DNA of 64,000 nucleotides from Methanosphaerula palustris E1-9c (GCF_000021965.1 NC_011832.1:1860001-1924000); one strand, 5' to 3'; positions 53,401-61,306 are shown, numbered from the stretch's first letter. The notes: generated from the letters alone by a model not told the origin. Numbers and translations are program-made.

Positions 53401-54292
53401 CCTGGTTCGCGTTCTGGAGGGGAATGTCTGTCGACAGGGTATATCCTGCAATGTAGATATTTCCCGCCGCATCGAGGCGAACACGATTGATGCAGTCCAT
53501 GTTCGACCCGCCGAAGTACGAGGAGTAGAGGAGGGTCGGGTCGATGATGAGCGGTCTGGAGCAGTCGTACTTTCCGACAGCGAACCCGACGGTACTGTCG
53601 TCCTTCAGACGGTACGAGGCATTGACCGGTACCTTCACGCCATCGATCTCCTGGTAAGCGACCGGGGCCTGATCGGTCAGCGCGCCGAGGGAGGTGTTGA
53701 TCAAGAGCGAACCGTCGGCTGTGAGCGCCAGTCCGTCAATACCGTCGTAGGCGATCGCGATCCGGTTCAGATCGGCGCCTGCTGCGACGGCGAACTCACG
53801 CTTCAAGACCCCCTCGGTCCCGTTATAGCGGAGGTCGATGCCCGGATATAACTGCTGGTACCTGATCGATCTATAGGTCGGCAGATCACTCTGCCACTTG
53901 GACGAGTCACTCCCGAGGAAGAAACTTGCCTTCCCCGGCAAGGGTTCGGTGCCGGTGATCCCCGGGGAAGTCGATGCGCCCGGGAAGGTCATCGTGACAT
54001 TGCTCCTCTGAGTCGTGTTGTTCACGACCTGACTGGTCGTGAGCACGATCCGATCGGGTTCGAAGGCGAGTGAGTGCCCGTCGGCATACACCTGATACTT
54101 CACCGCATCAGCCGCCTGACCGTGATTCTCGATGAAACTGAGCGGGAGCGAGAGCGTCTGAGCCTGCACCGTTGCAGAATCGACTGTAGTATTCGTGGGC
54201 AATACAAGTCCGGCCAGGGCCGGGGTCGCCAGAGCGGCGATAAAGATGATCAGGATGAGAAGGAACTCTCCTGGTTTATGGAAACTAATCAT
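44405..54292 (-). CDS. Giant secreted surface protein C (SBBP, beta-helix, PKD, three DUF3344, CBM6)
   Basis: A 3295-residue protein, the largest here. Order: signal peptide (1-28); DUF7948-like domain (35-260); SBBP repeats (264-734); two PKD (736-897); DUF3344 (914-1154); two PKD; parallel beta-helix (1327-1627, VGASGCDFTTLMDAMNSA); two PKD; DUF3344 (1811-2059); two PKD; DUF3344 (2246-2479); three PKD; PTT linker; PKD; Thr linker; two GSMGIQV-type PKD-like domains; CBM6 (3144-3295). The N-terminus is paralogous to protein A, the internal beta-helix to the N-terminus of protein B, and the C-terminus to both, so C is a mosaic. The ribosome binding site taggagaaatgattc precedes the ATG. It is likely secreted and glycan-binding, with no anchor at the C-terminus. 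Confidence 0.9.
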   Translation of the reverse strand: MISFHKPGEFLLILIIFIAALATPALAGLVLPTNTTVDSATVQAQTLSLPLSFIENHGQAADAVKYQVYADGHSLAFEPDRIVLTTSQVVNNTTQRSNVTMTFPGASTSPGITGTEPLPGKASFFLGSDSSKWQSDLPTYRSIRYQQLYPGIDLRYNGTEGVLKREFAVAAGADLNRIAIAYDGIDGLALTADGSLLINTSLGALTDQAPVAYQEIDGVKVPVNASYRLKDDSTVGFAVGKYDCSRPLIIDPTLLYSSYFGGSNMDCINRVRLDAAGNIYIAGYTLSTDIPLQNANQGSESGGSDAFVTELNPEGTAVLYSTYYGGSGNENAQGLSVDGAGNIYICGGTTSATDLPLQSPFQTAKNGTAAGFVAKIKPSNPPGSQLVFSTYLGSLDSNPGTASTTNTTGAISIVADQSGGAWVSGYTDCTNFPVTADAAQNKTGGWDDAYLARFASDGSLSYATYLGGSLNEGDSYLDSSSSTKCSMGLALDAAGNVYMGGYTKSLASANNFPITAGVFQPICGGNSGATASKYDGFVAKYTSSGSEVYVSYLGGSAADKIYDLAVDAAGAVYVTGFTNSLTAAYGWAGSGSVFLTKIDPSFVSLDYSTKFGGTGSSNPYGITVDGSGDAYVTGYSTSNDFTIMNGTAGATNSGRGFAVKYSPAGTMLYSTCIGLADSTTYFYGIAVNDAGDAVVGGMTQASNYPLTNSALQTTNRAITPYFDTGALSILTNKAVAGFTATPISGNAPLSVQFNDTSAGSPMDWSWDFGDTTTSTEQNPIKNYTSPGIYSVNLTVSNSLGSTHLLKTNYITVLDRPVMPVANFSANVTTGTTPLAVQFNDTSLGENLTNWSWAFGDGNTSTEQNPVNNYTAAGTYTVNLTVTNATGSDNTVKTNFITVTAPLTPTPTVTPAPGGVLPDYTGIYVRAANDGGIRWDTAGNGTYYINNNGGGLNAVHISTDPAVNAGQVTVSPAQSGTFYVTDSGGRGYQDEAVLMLAVNGTLPDDFAVRIKTSGYTWTPSSAAPSSDAYTYQATALDETFNKSDFVYGPQNWKPSGSNSLYPIFYGEDMASSDNQFSLAFIDTRAGLIGSKYTGYASLMNEGAVKVEYTFTNLTDSAAFNIYGWNNNAGGTGKSGMGWTNALTGLTASGYSVTAIPPAPVAGFTANITNGTAPLSVGFTDASTGSPMNWSWSFGDGNTSIEQNPSHTYASTGNYTVNLTATNAGGSNTSVKTNYITVTGSGTPMAPVAGFTANVTSGSLPLTVQFTDASTGSPTAWSWDFNNDGTVDATTQNPTFTYPKHGVYSVNLTVTNSDGTNTTIKSNYITVSGATTWTVGASGCDFTTLMDAMNSASVVDGDTVYVYNGTYIFPSTFSKSIILSGEDANSVTFDLNGNPATLTGTGTIIENVRFTNGLMSFPSQDLNNNFPAKDMIIRNCIFELMKVGWSGSRTTASDITLSGTNNTFSGNIFRNNAVYSLIYMTKGVNIVENNTFTNTNSPLYKGALVNRGVITIDNFATGSIIRNNSFSNNNIPSLELYGGGKPGAVYLNRFTAPAGINPIIMLGIGPSQFPWSTPTAVLYTYQNKQYTGVLGNYYSTYTGVDANGDGIGDTPYSMGYNQVDPAPLMAPVESYSPILPMPLAANFTSDVTTGTAPLSVGFTDQSTGSPTNWSWSFGDGNTSTVQNPVYTYAAAGNYTVNLTATNAGGSNTTTKTNYITVTGSETPTAPVANFNANVTNGAAPLSVGFTDLSTGSPTNWSWSFGDGNTATVQNPSHTYTAIGNYTVSLNVSNSDDYNISTKTDFIDVLNTNSAPLSNYRGINIRVANDEGVKYDVPGGVVASNTDGITYTYVPNTYFVNFRQNNGGLNPMHISSASNAWTAADITRTASQTGSFWITFSGGQKTAADGILMLAVNGSIPDDFKVHIRSSGNDFDPGTPGITNQDLPAVSTHLDGAVNQTFTKNDFVYGPQSWKPAGQPDYPIFGGEDQSDPANQYHLMFVDLRVGALQNASVPDNGMIKVDYEFTNLSSTAVFNTYGWFMQSNHGTGTIMTNDVTTSSYQVLGAPALTAPTANFTANVTNGTAPLSVGFTDASTGSPTNWSWNFGDGNTSTVQNPVYTYSVAGNYTVNLTATNAGGSNTTTKTNYITVTTPMTPAPVSNFSANITNGTAPLSVGFTDLSTGAPVTWSWNFGDGNTSTLQNPSHTYAAAGNYTVNLTATNAGGSNTTTKTNYITVTAAVTPTPTVTAPTGGVLPDYNNIFVTMANTGGIKYNAFGNNTYKIMFEGADRGLNALHISTDPAVNFGQVTQTAAQSGTFYATDSGGKGYEDEILLLVAVNGTVPDDFKLHVTADGYTWTPNPISNQPPTSSTYNGTTLDETFTKADLIYGPQVWKPTGNGYSYPIYYGQDTADTTNTFKLMFVDLNAGVLRPNAALTNQGAVRIHYSFENLTSLAAFNVYGYCQTSNNGSDMVAWSNSLMSDRTPSGYSVTAPLPAPVAGFSANVTNGTAPLSVQFTDLSTGTPTSWSWDFGDGTTSTTQSPSHTYVAAGNYSVNLTATNAGGSNTTTKTNYITVTTPVTPAPVANFNASVTNGTAPLSVGFTDQSTGTPTSWSWNFGDGNTSTVQNPSHTYTVAGNYTVNLTATNAGGSNTITKTNYITVTASESPSAPVANFNANITNGTVPLSVGFTDLSTGAPVTWSWNFGDGNTSTMQNPVHNYAAAGNYTVNLTATNAGGSNTTVRTNYITVHAVVPPTTEPTTAPTTTVPTTIPTTIATTIATTLPTTIPTTIATTIATTVPTKIPTTIPTTVTPTPTMQPVTANFTANVTTGQSPLSVQFTDLSTGTIRQYFWQFGDGGASFDKNPVHTYSAAGTYTVSLVAIGSTGAEVKTIPQYITVTGPGTPTVSPTVTTTTTAPTTTTTVTPTVTLTTATTTVTPLPTSSGHDLPIANFVVTYQAGAGSMGIQVTDATTNATTVKYDLGDGTITAYKNFKYTYWQPGTYTIKLIATNDAGSSTKTVTVTVPAGSPTTTTVTPTPTATVPVTPTVTQTPVNPNLPVANFTVTFPGGIGSMGIQVTNTAVNATSVHYNLGDGTTTAYPNFTYTYWQPGNYTINQTATNAAGSTTRTINVTVPAVATPTTIPTTTISPTVTGTAPVYNGTHTIPGQLQAEDYDLGGEGIAYHDTTAGNEGGVYRHDDVDIEQIDTDRSPSVGWTRAGEWLAYTVNINTAGTYTAGFRVASAHAGSSVQMYLDDGATPLAVVNVPNTGNDAAFQTLQVLVTLPAGQHRLVLKFPGNYANINWINFA

Positions 54293-54540
54293 GAATCATT
54301 TCTCCTATTGAGGAAGAAGGCGCGTGGCCGTCCTCGAAGATACCCATCCAATTGTATTGGGTACGTGCCAGAGACACACTGACGAAAGATGAAACCCAAT
54401 CATCGGATAGGACCATATCGATTGCGTTTTCAGGACCGTTTTAGCCGGACACCAGTGCTAATATGTATTTAAAACAATAAAATAACATATAAATGTTTTT
54501 AATTTTTACTTAAGATTAATAAAATTTGTTTTACTATTTT
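54293..54540 (-). promoter_or_regulatory. Leader and AT-rich promoter of giant gene C
   Basis: 54460-54540 is strongly AT-rich (for example aacatataaatgtttttaat) and is the probable promoter. The leader between it and the start differs from the A and B leaders but also contains a stem (acccat ... attgggt at 54343-54363). Confidence 0.4.
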
Positions 54541-54577
54541 CCGATTGATCCAACCAGCCGAGATAGCAGATCTGTAA

Positions 54578-54602
54578 CTCCCTCCGTCTCTGACGGAGGG
54601 AG
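54578..54602 (-). terminator. Perfect 10-bp hairpin after the small DUF3344 gene
   Basis: CTCCCTCCGT and ACGGAGGGAG form a perfect 10-bp stem around a 5-nt loop, 22 bp beyond the stop codon at 54625. A short T run (from ggaaaaat) lies between stop and stem. It probably ends or protects the transcript. Confidence 0.5.
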
Positions 54603-54624
54603 ATCGATGTGGGAAAAATGGGGA

Positions 54625-55485
54625 TTATTCGTAAGGGTTGTTAATGTCCAGGCCGCTTGCACCAGTGGTGGAGAGGGCGTTCGTCCAGGAGATACCCTTA
54701 CCGGCGTTCGACTGGTTGCACCAGGCATAGACGTTGTAGGCCAGCGGGATATCCTCTCCTCCAGAGGTAAGGCCCGTTACATTGTAATCGACCTTAACAG
54801 TCCCGTTGTTGATCAGCGAGTCCGCATATTTGACCGTATAGTTCGAACCGAGGTCGCCCAGGTTCAGATCGATGAAGCTCACATCATATGATGGATCTGT
54901 GCTGGTTCCCTGACCATCGAAGATATCATATCCTGCAACAGAATTAGGCTTCTGGTCCTGAGAGGTATACTCGGAGAAATTACTCGCGGTGAAGTACTGG
55001 TTCACGGCGCCATTGACATAGTGAAGGTCACTTTTGGCGGGGACCTGGTTTAAAACTGCAGTGGGCTGCCACCGGTACCCACTCGCATTGATACCGAGGC
55101 TGAATCCACTCGGGACAGGGTGTTGGACCGCGACCATCAGGACGAGGTCGTCGTTGAACCCGCGACCCCCGTTGTCGGCGAGGTAGAAGGTTCCGGATTC
55201 ACTGCCACTCGCGGTGTAATTATGGTTGACCTGACCGGCAGATACGAGAGGCGAATTGGTGATGTGGATCTGGTTTCCACCGCTGTCATACTTGACATAA
55301 TAGGACTGGTTGAGGCCGCCTGAGGAGAGGTTGGACCAAAACGCACCATTCGTCATATCGATCCAAGTGTGATGGTACGGGATATCAATCGCCGCCACTG
55401 GGCTGAATGCGACCATCCCGACTGAGAGTAACAGTACGATCATTGTGAGTCGTGCTGCTCGTTTAATTTTAGCATCTTCTTTCAA
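54625..55485 (-). CDS. Secreted single-domain DUF3344 protein (second-block copy)
   Basis: 286 residues from a TTG start at 55485 preceded by aaaggtgaaatc. Signal peptide (about 1-32, LTMIVLLLSVGMVAFSPVAA), then one DUF3344 domain (GNQIHITNSP, TFYLADNGGRGFNDDLVLMVAV, YNVYAWCNQSNAGKGISWTN). The usual YGPQNWKP motif is altered (EYTSQDQKPN) and the YPIYYGQ motif is reduced (YDIFDGQG), so this copy is among the most diverged. Its counterpart in the first block is 18303-19133. Confidence 0.85.
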   Translation of the reverse strand: MKEDAKIKRAARLTMIVLLLSVGMVAFSPVAAIDIPYHHTWIDMTNGAFWSNLSSGGLNQSYYVKYDSGGNQIHITNSPLVSAGQVNHNYTASGSESGTFYLADNGGRGFNDDLVLMVAVQHPVPSGFSLGINASGYRWQPTAVLNQVPAKSDLHYVNGAVNQYFTASNFSEYTSQDQKPNSVAGYDIFDGQGTSTDPSYDVSFIDLNLGDLGSNYTVKYADSLINNGTVKVDYNVTGLTSGGEDIPLAYNVYAWCNQSNAGKGISWTNALSTTGASGLDINNPYE

Positions 55486-55945
55486 GATTTCACCTTTCTT
55501 TGGGCGCCCCGATTTCTTGAGTCGAAGAACCCTGAATAGCCCTATAGCTTGACCCGCATATTAATATTTTCATTTTAATTTTTAAATATTGTTTAATAAA
55601 TGAAATTTACAAATCGCACCTAAAAAAATTTTACCAATTAATCTGGTTCTGGTCTTTAGACCGCCTGTTGGTTCACCTCCATGGGGTGAAGAAGATATCA
55701 AGAACAGGTCCGTTGAAACCCCCTAAAAACCAACCATGTCCCCTCCTCTCCATTGAAAAGGGAAAGATCCTCATCTACTGAAAGAGATACTAGAACATAT
55801 GAGCGAGAGCCCTGATCCTCTCAGAGACGAAAACTGTGTCAAAATTGATCGATATAGGCCAATTATATGCTTCCGAGGGCTGAAAGGCACACCTGAGCGA
55901 ACAAAGACAGAGAAGAGAATCCCCGATCATCCTCTACCATGACCA
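55486..55945. other. AT-rich promoter and unassigned DNA
   Basis: 55555-55620 is AT-rich and is the likely promoter of the gene at 54625-55485. 55640-55945 has no coding signal I can support; it contains a small inverted repeat (ttcacctccatggggtgaa, 55672-55690). Confidence 0.5.
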
Positions 55946-56056
55946 TCGCCGTGGCGCTTTTCCCCCACTACCCCCGCTGCCGTCTACCCTTCTTCCCGAC
56001 TAACTTGGCCGCCTACATAGGCGTGGACCCTGTGGATCCCCACCTCCAGTTGGAAT
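55946..56056 (-). pseudogene. Scar of the Fe-S/His-tail protein gene
   Basis: About 110 bp resembling 22369-22475, the region that encodes the Gly/His-rich C-terminus of the Fe-S protein. It shares ccatcgccgtg, the ccaccac-rich stretch and acataggcgtggac, then diverges. No reading frame survives. Confidence 0.6.
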
Positions 56057-56060
56057 GGTT

Positions 56061-56195
56061 CACCTGGTGATCCGAAGAATCCAGTGAAGAAACACTGGGA
56101 CGTGGTGAGATATCGAAATACATTTTAAGTTCTGGTTCCTGGAGGCACTGAACACCATGGACCCGGAAACCAGGCATCCCGTGGTCGATATCATC
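56061..56195 (+). pseudogene. Scar of the MNT/HepT locus
   Basis: 56061-56175 resembles the leader and start of the MNT gene at 21603-21730: gtgatccgaagaatcc, then ggaggcactgaacaccatgg and acccggaaacc. The text then jumps to ggcatcccgtggtcgatatc, matching the hepT remnant at 22109-22130. Unlike the first copy, this one keeps ccgtgg (Pro-Trp), so it split off before that hepT codon decayed. Confidence 0.6.
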
Positions 56196-56238
56196 ATAGG
56201 TATAAGGTGGTGTTACACTGAATCATCAATGTCCACCC

Positions 56239-56340
56239 CAGGACTGTAACGGCGACGGACGATATGTGAACCAGAACGAAAACGGGCAGGCTGACTTCGA
56301 CGACGTGATGCTCCCCCATTCATTCAGATCTGACCGGATT
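56239..56340 (+). pseudogene. Scar of a DUF3344-dockerin gene
   Basis: Reads DCNGDGRYVNQNENGQADFD in one frame, the first calcium loop of the dockerin-like end at 25690-25760, then breaks off into LPHSFRSD and a TGA. The rest of the gene is gone. Confidence 0.65.
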
Positions 56341-56442
56341 GATCAACCTTCAACCGGGGTGTGGATCTGATGCAGATCTTCAAACCCGATCTTCGCAGAC
56401 AGTAAATCATTTTTTATTGATTAGATAGGTTATTTAATAATG

Positions 56443-56688
56443 TTTATATCACTATACTTCAACTGGTGATCAGGTAGATTTCGCTTCGTGCAATCTCCCC
56501 CTTCTCTGTCAATGATCACGGCGTAGTCCATTCTGGATATGTACAGACCTTTACCAGAGTGATACACCGCCACTGGCAGTGAATCATTCAGAAAAAGACC
56601 CGCAAATCCGTGATACGGTGACCATGCCTGTTTAGGGAATGATCTTCACGCATCGCTTATAGTTCCCCCCAACCTGGTGAAATGAATC
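56443..56688 (+). promoter_or_regulatory. Promoter and conserved 5' leader, second copy
   Basis: A TATA-like tttatatc at 56443-56450 is followed by a leader homologous to that at 25974-26224: hairpin AGATT/AATCT at 56476-56496, the identical 15-mer ggatatgtacagacc at 56535-56549 and ggcagtgaatcattc near 56575. Its length to the start codon is almost the same as in the first copy. Confidence 0.5.
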
Positions 56689-59052
56689 ATGCCCGACTCA
56701 AAACATACGACACTGACCTTTCTCATACTGATACTGCTCCTGGCCGTGGTGCTGCTGGTAGCACCCGCAGGTGCAGAACCTGTACAGACGAACGGAACAT
56801 CATCCATCGGAGTCGACCAGACCCAGGAACTGAAAGATTCCGCAGCCCTCCCCGCACCCCGGCATATCTTCATCAACGTGGCGAACGATGCCGGCGTGAA
56901 GTACAACCTGGACGGAGCGGCCCTGGGCGGCCCGGACAACACCTACTATATCAAGGCAGACAACGGGGGCCTGAACGAACTGCACATCACCAGCGACGTG
57001 AACGCACCCTACGGCCAGGTCACGACCTCCGGCGCCCAGTCCGGAACCTTCTATGTCTCGAACACCGGGGGGAGGGGCTCTGATGACGACATCATCCTCC
57101 TCGTCTCGGTGAAGGGACCGATCCCCGACGATTTCAGTTTCCATGTGAAGTCGAGCGGCTATACCTGGACCCCGTCGACCGTCATGAATGCGAATCCCAC
57201 CGAATATCACTATGTGACAGGAGTCGACGAGACCTTTACGAAGTCGGACCTGATCTACGGACCACAGACCTGGAAACCCGGCTCTGGAGATCTGCCCCTC
57301 TACTACGGACAGGACATCAACGACGCCTCGACGGCACAGTACCTGATGTTCATCGATCTCAAAGCCGGAAACATGAAGCCGGCAACATTCCCGAATGACA
57401 CCCTGATCAACAATGGAGCATTGAAGATTGATTACAGTTTCACAAACCTGAATACCTTTGCCGCCTTCAATGGATACGCCTGGTGCCTTTCAACGACCCA
57501 GGGGCAGGGGATCACATGGACGAACCAGCCCTTCACCGATGCCGCCAGCGGATACACGGTGACCGGCATCCCACGCCCGACCACAACAGCAACCACCACG
57601 GTTCCAACTTCGGCACAAACAACAGCAATCACCACGGTTCCAACATCAGCACAAACAACAGTACCGACCACAGGTCCGACTGCTGTGTATACGACTGTAC
57701 CAACGACACGAGCAACAACCATCGCAACGACAGTATCTACGTCTGTGCCGACGACACCTCCAGTGACCCCGACTCCCACGGTGCAGCCGCTGGTGACCAA
57801 CTTCACGGCGAACGTGACTGCCGGCCAGTCCCCACTCCCGGTGCAGTTCAACGATACGACGACTGGTGCAGTCCAGAGTTACTTCTGGCAGTTCGGCGAC
57901 GGCGGTGCCTCGTTCGATCAGAACCCTGTGCACACCTACACGACCGCCGGCACCTACACCGTCTCCCTCGTCGCCAGCGGCTCGAACGGAGCTCAGGTGA
58001 AGACGATCGAGCGGTACATCAATGTCACCGTACCAGCGACACCAACCCCAACCGTGACGATGGCAGGTCAAATCCCCAATCACTACCACAACTATCTCCA
58101 TGTTGCAAACGATGAAGGTCCGCGTTTCGACTCTTATAACAATGGAACCTACTACCAGGGGCAGGACAATGGAGGGCTCAACGCCGTCTGGCTGACCCAG
58201 AACCTGTCTACCGTTCAGGGTCAGAAGATCACCACCAGCAATAAATCGGGCACCTTCTATATGATGGATACCGGTGGCCGGGGATGGGAAGATGACGGAC
58301 TGGTGATGCTCGCGGTCAACGGGACGATCCCGGATGACTTCAAGGTACACATCCGGACAAGCGGCTATACCTGGACTCCGATCTCAAAGAATCTCAGACC
58401 AACCATCGACCAGATCACCTATGTGGACGGGGCGCTCGACGAAACATTCACAAAGGACGATCTCATCTATGGCCCACAGCTCTGGAGGCCGGCAGGGGCG
58501 GCAAACTATCCGATCTATGACGGCCAGAATATGACGGATACCAACAACACCTTCCGGATAATGTTCATCGACCTGCGTGCAGGAGTCATCGGCTCGAACA
58601 CCACCGCGGGATCTCCGCCCCTTCAGAACAATGGTGGAATCAGGGTCGATTACTCGTTCGAAAACCTGACCACGTTCGCCGCCTTCGATATCTATGGCTA
58701 CTGCAAGGACTCCAACGCGGGAGAGGGGATCTCATGGACAAATGCTGTGAACACCTTCAGCCAGATCTCACACGGTCAGGCGTCGATTGGAAGTGGACTC
58801 TGTGTGATTGGTGTGCCGTCTTCGACAGCCCCGATCACTATCCCATCAGCGACCCACCCCCCCACCGACCCCAACGGCGACGGTCTGTATGAAGACCTGA
58901 ACGGAGACGGAGCTGCAGACTTCAACGATGTGGTCCTCTTCTTCAACCAGATGGACTGGATCGCCGACAATGAACCGGTCACCACCTTCGACTTCAATAA
59001 AAACGGCTCCATCGACTTCGATGACGTGGTCCTCCTCTTCAACATGCTCTGA
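56689..59052 (+). CDS. Secreted PKD protein with two DUF3344 domains and dockerin-like end (second-block copy)
   Basis: 787 residues: signal peptide (1-31); DUF3344 (about 58-294); Thr/Pro linker (295-360); one PKD (366-447); DUF3344 (463-710); dockerin-like pair (GDGLYEDLNGDGAADFNDV, DFNKNGSIDFDDV). Compared with the paralogue at 26225 it has lost one PKD, and its first DUF3344 is of the A/B giant type (GGPDNTYYIKA, LLVSVKGPIPDDF) rather than the Thr-rich type. The start ATG follows cctggtgaaatgaatc. An oligo-T tract at 59064-59070 ends the transcript. Confidence 0.9.
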   Translation: MPDSKHTTLTFLILILLLAVVLLVAPAGAEPVQTNGTSSIGVDQTQELKDSAALPAPRHIFINVANDAGVKYNLDGAALGGPDNTYYIKADNGGLNELHITSDVNAPYGQVTTSGAQSGTFYVSNTGGRGSDDDIILLVSVKGPIPDDFSFHVKSSGYTWTPSTVMNANPTEYHYVTGVDETFTKSDLIYGPQTWKPGSGDLPLYYGQDINDASTAQYLMFIDLKAGNMKPATFPNDTLINNGALKIDYSFTNLNTFAAFNGYAWCLSTTQGQGITWTNQPFTDAASGYTVTGIPRPTTTATTTVPTSAQTTAITTVPTSAQTTVPTTGPTAVYTTVPTTRATTIATTVSTSVPTTPPVTPTPTVQPLVTNFTANVTAGQSPLPVQFNDTTTGAVQSYFWQFGDGGASFDQNPVHTYTTAGTYTVSLVASGSNGAQVKTIERYINVTVPATPTPTVTMAGQIPNHYHNYLHVANDEGPRFDSYNNGTYYQGQDNGGLNAVWLTQNLSTVQGQKITTSNKSGTFYMMDTGGRGWEDDGLVMLAVNGTIPDDFKVHIRTSGYTWTPISKNLRPTIDQITYVDGALDETFTKDDLIYGPQLWRPAGAANYPIYDGQNMTDTNNTFRIMFIDLRAGVIGSNTTAGSPPLQNNGGIRVDYSFENLTTFAAFDIYGYCKDSNAGEGISWTNAVNTFSQISHGQASIGSGLCVIGVPSSTAPITIPSATHPPTDPNGDGLYEDLNGDGAADFNDVVLFFNQMDWIADNEPVTTFDFNKNGSIDFDDVVLLFNML

Positions 59053-59293
59053 GAGCGATCCCTTTTTTTAAAAAATATTGTTGAATACCGGATACTCTTC
59101 CGATCACCTCGATCACCGACACCCACCAGATGATGAGTATGAGGGGTCAGCTACCAGGGAGAGGGGCCTGGCCGCCGGCACGTGAGTCTCCGACGATCAC
59201 TCCAGCATGACGGAGTCATGGTCAGAGTGTCAATGCAGGAAACCAGAATAGATCGTTCTATAGAGATCCCGATCGATCAAAAAAAAGGGTGGT

Positions 59294-61306
59294 TCAGTCT
59301 TTAATCTGTAGATCTTTCTGCAGATTCGTCCTCTGCCGGAGATACAGAAGCCCGATCACGAGCAGGAGCAGAAGCAGAACCATGATGATCAGCCCTGCAA
59401 AGACGAGCAGAGCGAACAGTAGTACTGCCCCGATCAGCAGAAGCAGACTCAGATCTGACGATGAGAGCCGATCGATGGTCGACTGGATCGTCGAGAGGAA
59501 GTTCTGTGACGAACTCCGATCCCGGGACGAGGCGGCACCGGACGAACCGGAGATAGAGACCGGCGAGAACTCGTTCTGGTTCCCGGTATCGAGAAGAGGG
59601 AGGGTCGGCGTCGTCATCACCGGGGTGCTGGTGTTCATCTGCGTCGGAGAGGGCGTTGGAGCGGCGGACTGCGTCTGGGTCGGAGTGGCAGTCGTGGGGA
59701 TCGACGTCGCCGTCGTTCCGACCGTCCCTCCGACTCCGGTGTAGTCATCGCTCGAAGAACCGGATGATGAGTCGCCGGTCGAAACCGGCCCTCCGGCGGA
59801 ATTACTACTGGTACTACCCGTCGACGGTGAAGAAGACTGGGTTGCGATCGTCTGAGAATATTGAGAGGAGGAAGTAGCCGGCACCGCGGTGGCGATCGAT
59901 GCGACTGTCTGCACACCCTGAGCGGTCACGGTCGCCTGGGCAGAGGAAGCACTGGGTACGACCGTCCCCGCACCTGATGTGGGAGACTGGACCTGGGAAG
60001 CACCGGTCACCGCCTGGGCCGGAGCAGAGGTCTGGATGCGTGAAGGGAAGAGCGTGCTCAGGGCGGGCACCGTCACCGACGGCTCAGAACTAGTGGTCCC
60101 CATGGCCGATGGAACAGCGGTGAGCGATGCCTGCACTGTGGTCTCTGAGACCGTGACCCCGGTGGTGGTGCCGACGGTCACAGGAAGAGCGGTGGCGGTG
60201 TTGACCGGCTGAGATGACGTCGCCGTCACCGTCGAGGTGACCGTCACGGTCGTACCGGGCGTGGCAGTCGGCGTCGTCGTCGACGTGGTGAGCGGCATCA
60301 CGGTGGAAGGAACCGCCATCGTCGAAGTCACGGTGATCGTCGTTGCAGGTGTCGTTTGATTGACGATGACGGTCGGCGTGACATTCAGCGTCGTCTCGAT
60401 GATAGTGGGTGTCTCTGTCGGGGTAACAGATACCGTCGTGTTCGGCGTCGTAACCGTCGTGGTGGGTTCTGTCGTGGTCGGTAGTGGTGTGGGGGTGGGC
60501 TCGATCCCTTTCACCGTGAACCCGCTGCTGCCCGAATCAGAGAGACGATTGGTCCATGAGATCCCCATACCCTGGGTGGAGTTCAGCACCCAGGCATAGG
60601 CATCGAAGGCGGCGAACGTGGTCATGTGTTCGAACGAATACTCGACCTTGATGGCACCATAGTCCGTAAGAGGAGGAGCGCTGGAATTCACCCCATTCTT
60701 ACCGATGACCCCGGTATGCGTATCGATGAACATCAGATGGAACTGCTGCGAAGCATCCCCCATATCCTGACCGTCATAGATCGGATAGTTCATGGGCCCG
60801 GCCGGCCTCCAGTTCTGGGGTCCATACGTGAAATCCGACTTGGTGAAGGTGCTATCGATCGTCCCATCCACATACGTGGTTTCATTTGGTAACTGATTGG
60901 CCACAGTGGATGGGGTCCAGGTATAGCCGCTCGTCCGGATGTGAACCTTGAAGTCATCCGGGACATCCCCCTTCACCGCGAGCAGGAGAATCCCGTCATC
61001 ATCAGAACCTCTCCCCCCGCTATCGGTGATATAGAAGACCCCCGACTGGGAATCTGAAGCGATCGAACTCCCGTAATATTGCGAGGGGTCTCCAGAGATA
61101 TGAAACGCATTCAGACCTCCTCCTGAATCAAATTTAAGATATCGCTCCCCCCCATTCGCCATGGCGATATTGATATGATAGTTGCCAGGGAGTACGCTCT
61201 CAGCTCCGACAGGAACAGTAATAATGAGTGCGAGTAGGATCAGGGCGAAACTGATCACCACCGACAGTGAAGCATAATAGTTTGGGTGAATTATCTTAAG
61301 TGTCAT
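59294..61306 (-). CDS. Thr/Ser-rich DUF3344 protein with C-terminal membrane anchor, copy 3
   Basis: 670 residues with the architecture of 29861 and 32021: signal peptide (1-36), DUF3344 (about 46-275, GGLNAFHISGDP, SDDDGILLLAVKGDV, YGPQNWRP), Thr/Pro/Ser stalk (about 278-590), a GSSGAASSRDRSSSQNFL segment and a long C-terminal hydrophobic region ending LRQRTNLQKDLQIKD. It is present once in this block, so the pair in the first block arose after, or was reduced independently of, the block duplication. Confidence 0.88.
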   Translation of the reverse strand: MTLKIIHPNYYASLSVVISFALILLALIITVPVGAESVLPGNYHINIAMANGGERYLKFDSGGGLNAFHISGDPSQYYGSSIASDSQSGVFYITDSGGRGSDDDGILLLAVKGDVPDDFKVHIRTSGYTWTPSTVANQLPNETTYVDGTIDSTFTKSDFTYGPQNWRPAGPMNYPIYDGQDMGDASQQFHLMFIDTHTGVIGKNGVNSSAPPLTDYGAIKVEYSFEHMTTFAAFDAYAWVLNSTQGMGISWTNRLSDSGSSGFTVKGIEPTPTPLPTTTEPTTTVTTPNTTVSVTPTETPTIIETTLNVTPTVIVNQTTPATTITVTSTMAVPSTVMPLTTSTTTPTATPGTTVTVTSTVTATSSQPVNTATALPVTVGTTTGVTVSETTVQASLTAVPSAMGTTSSEPSVTVPALSTLFPSRIQTSAPAQAVTGASQVQSPTSGAGTVVPSASSAQATVTAQGVQTVASIATAVPATSSSQYSQTIATQSSSPSTGSTSSNSAGGPVSTGDSSSGSSSDDYTGVGGTVGTTATSIPTTATPTQTQSAAPTPSPTQMNTSTPVMTTPTLPLLDTGNQNEFSPVSISGSSGAASSRDRSSSQNFLSTIQSTIDRLSSSDLSLLLLIGAVLLFALLVFAGLIIMVLLLLLLVIGLLYLRQRTNLQKDLQIKD

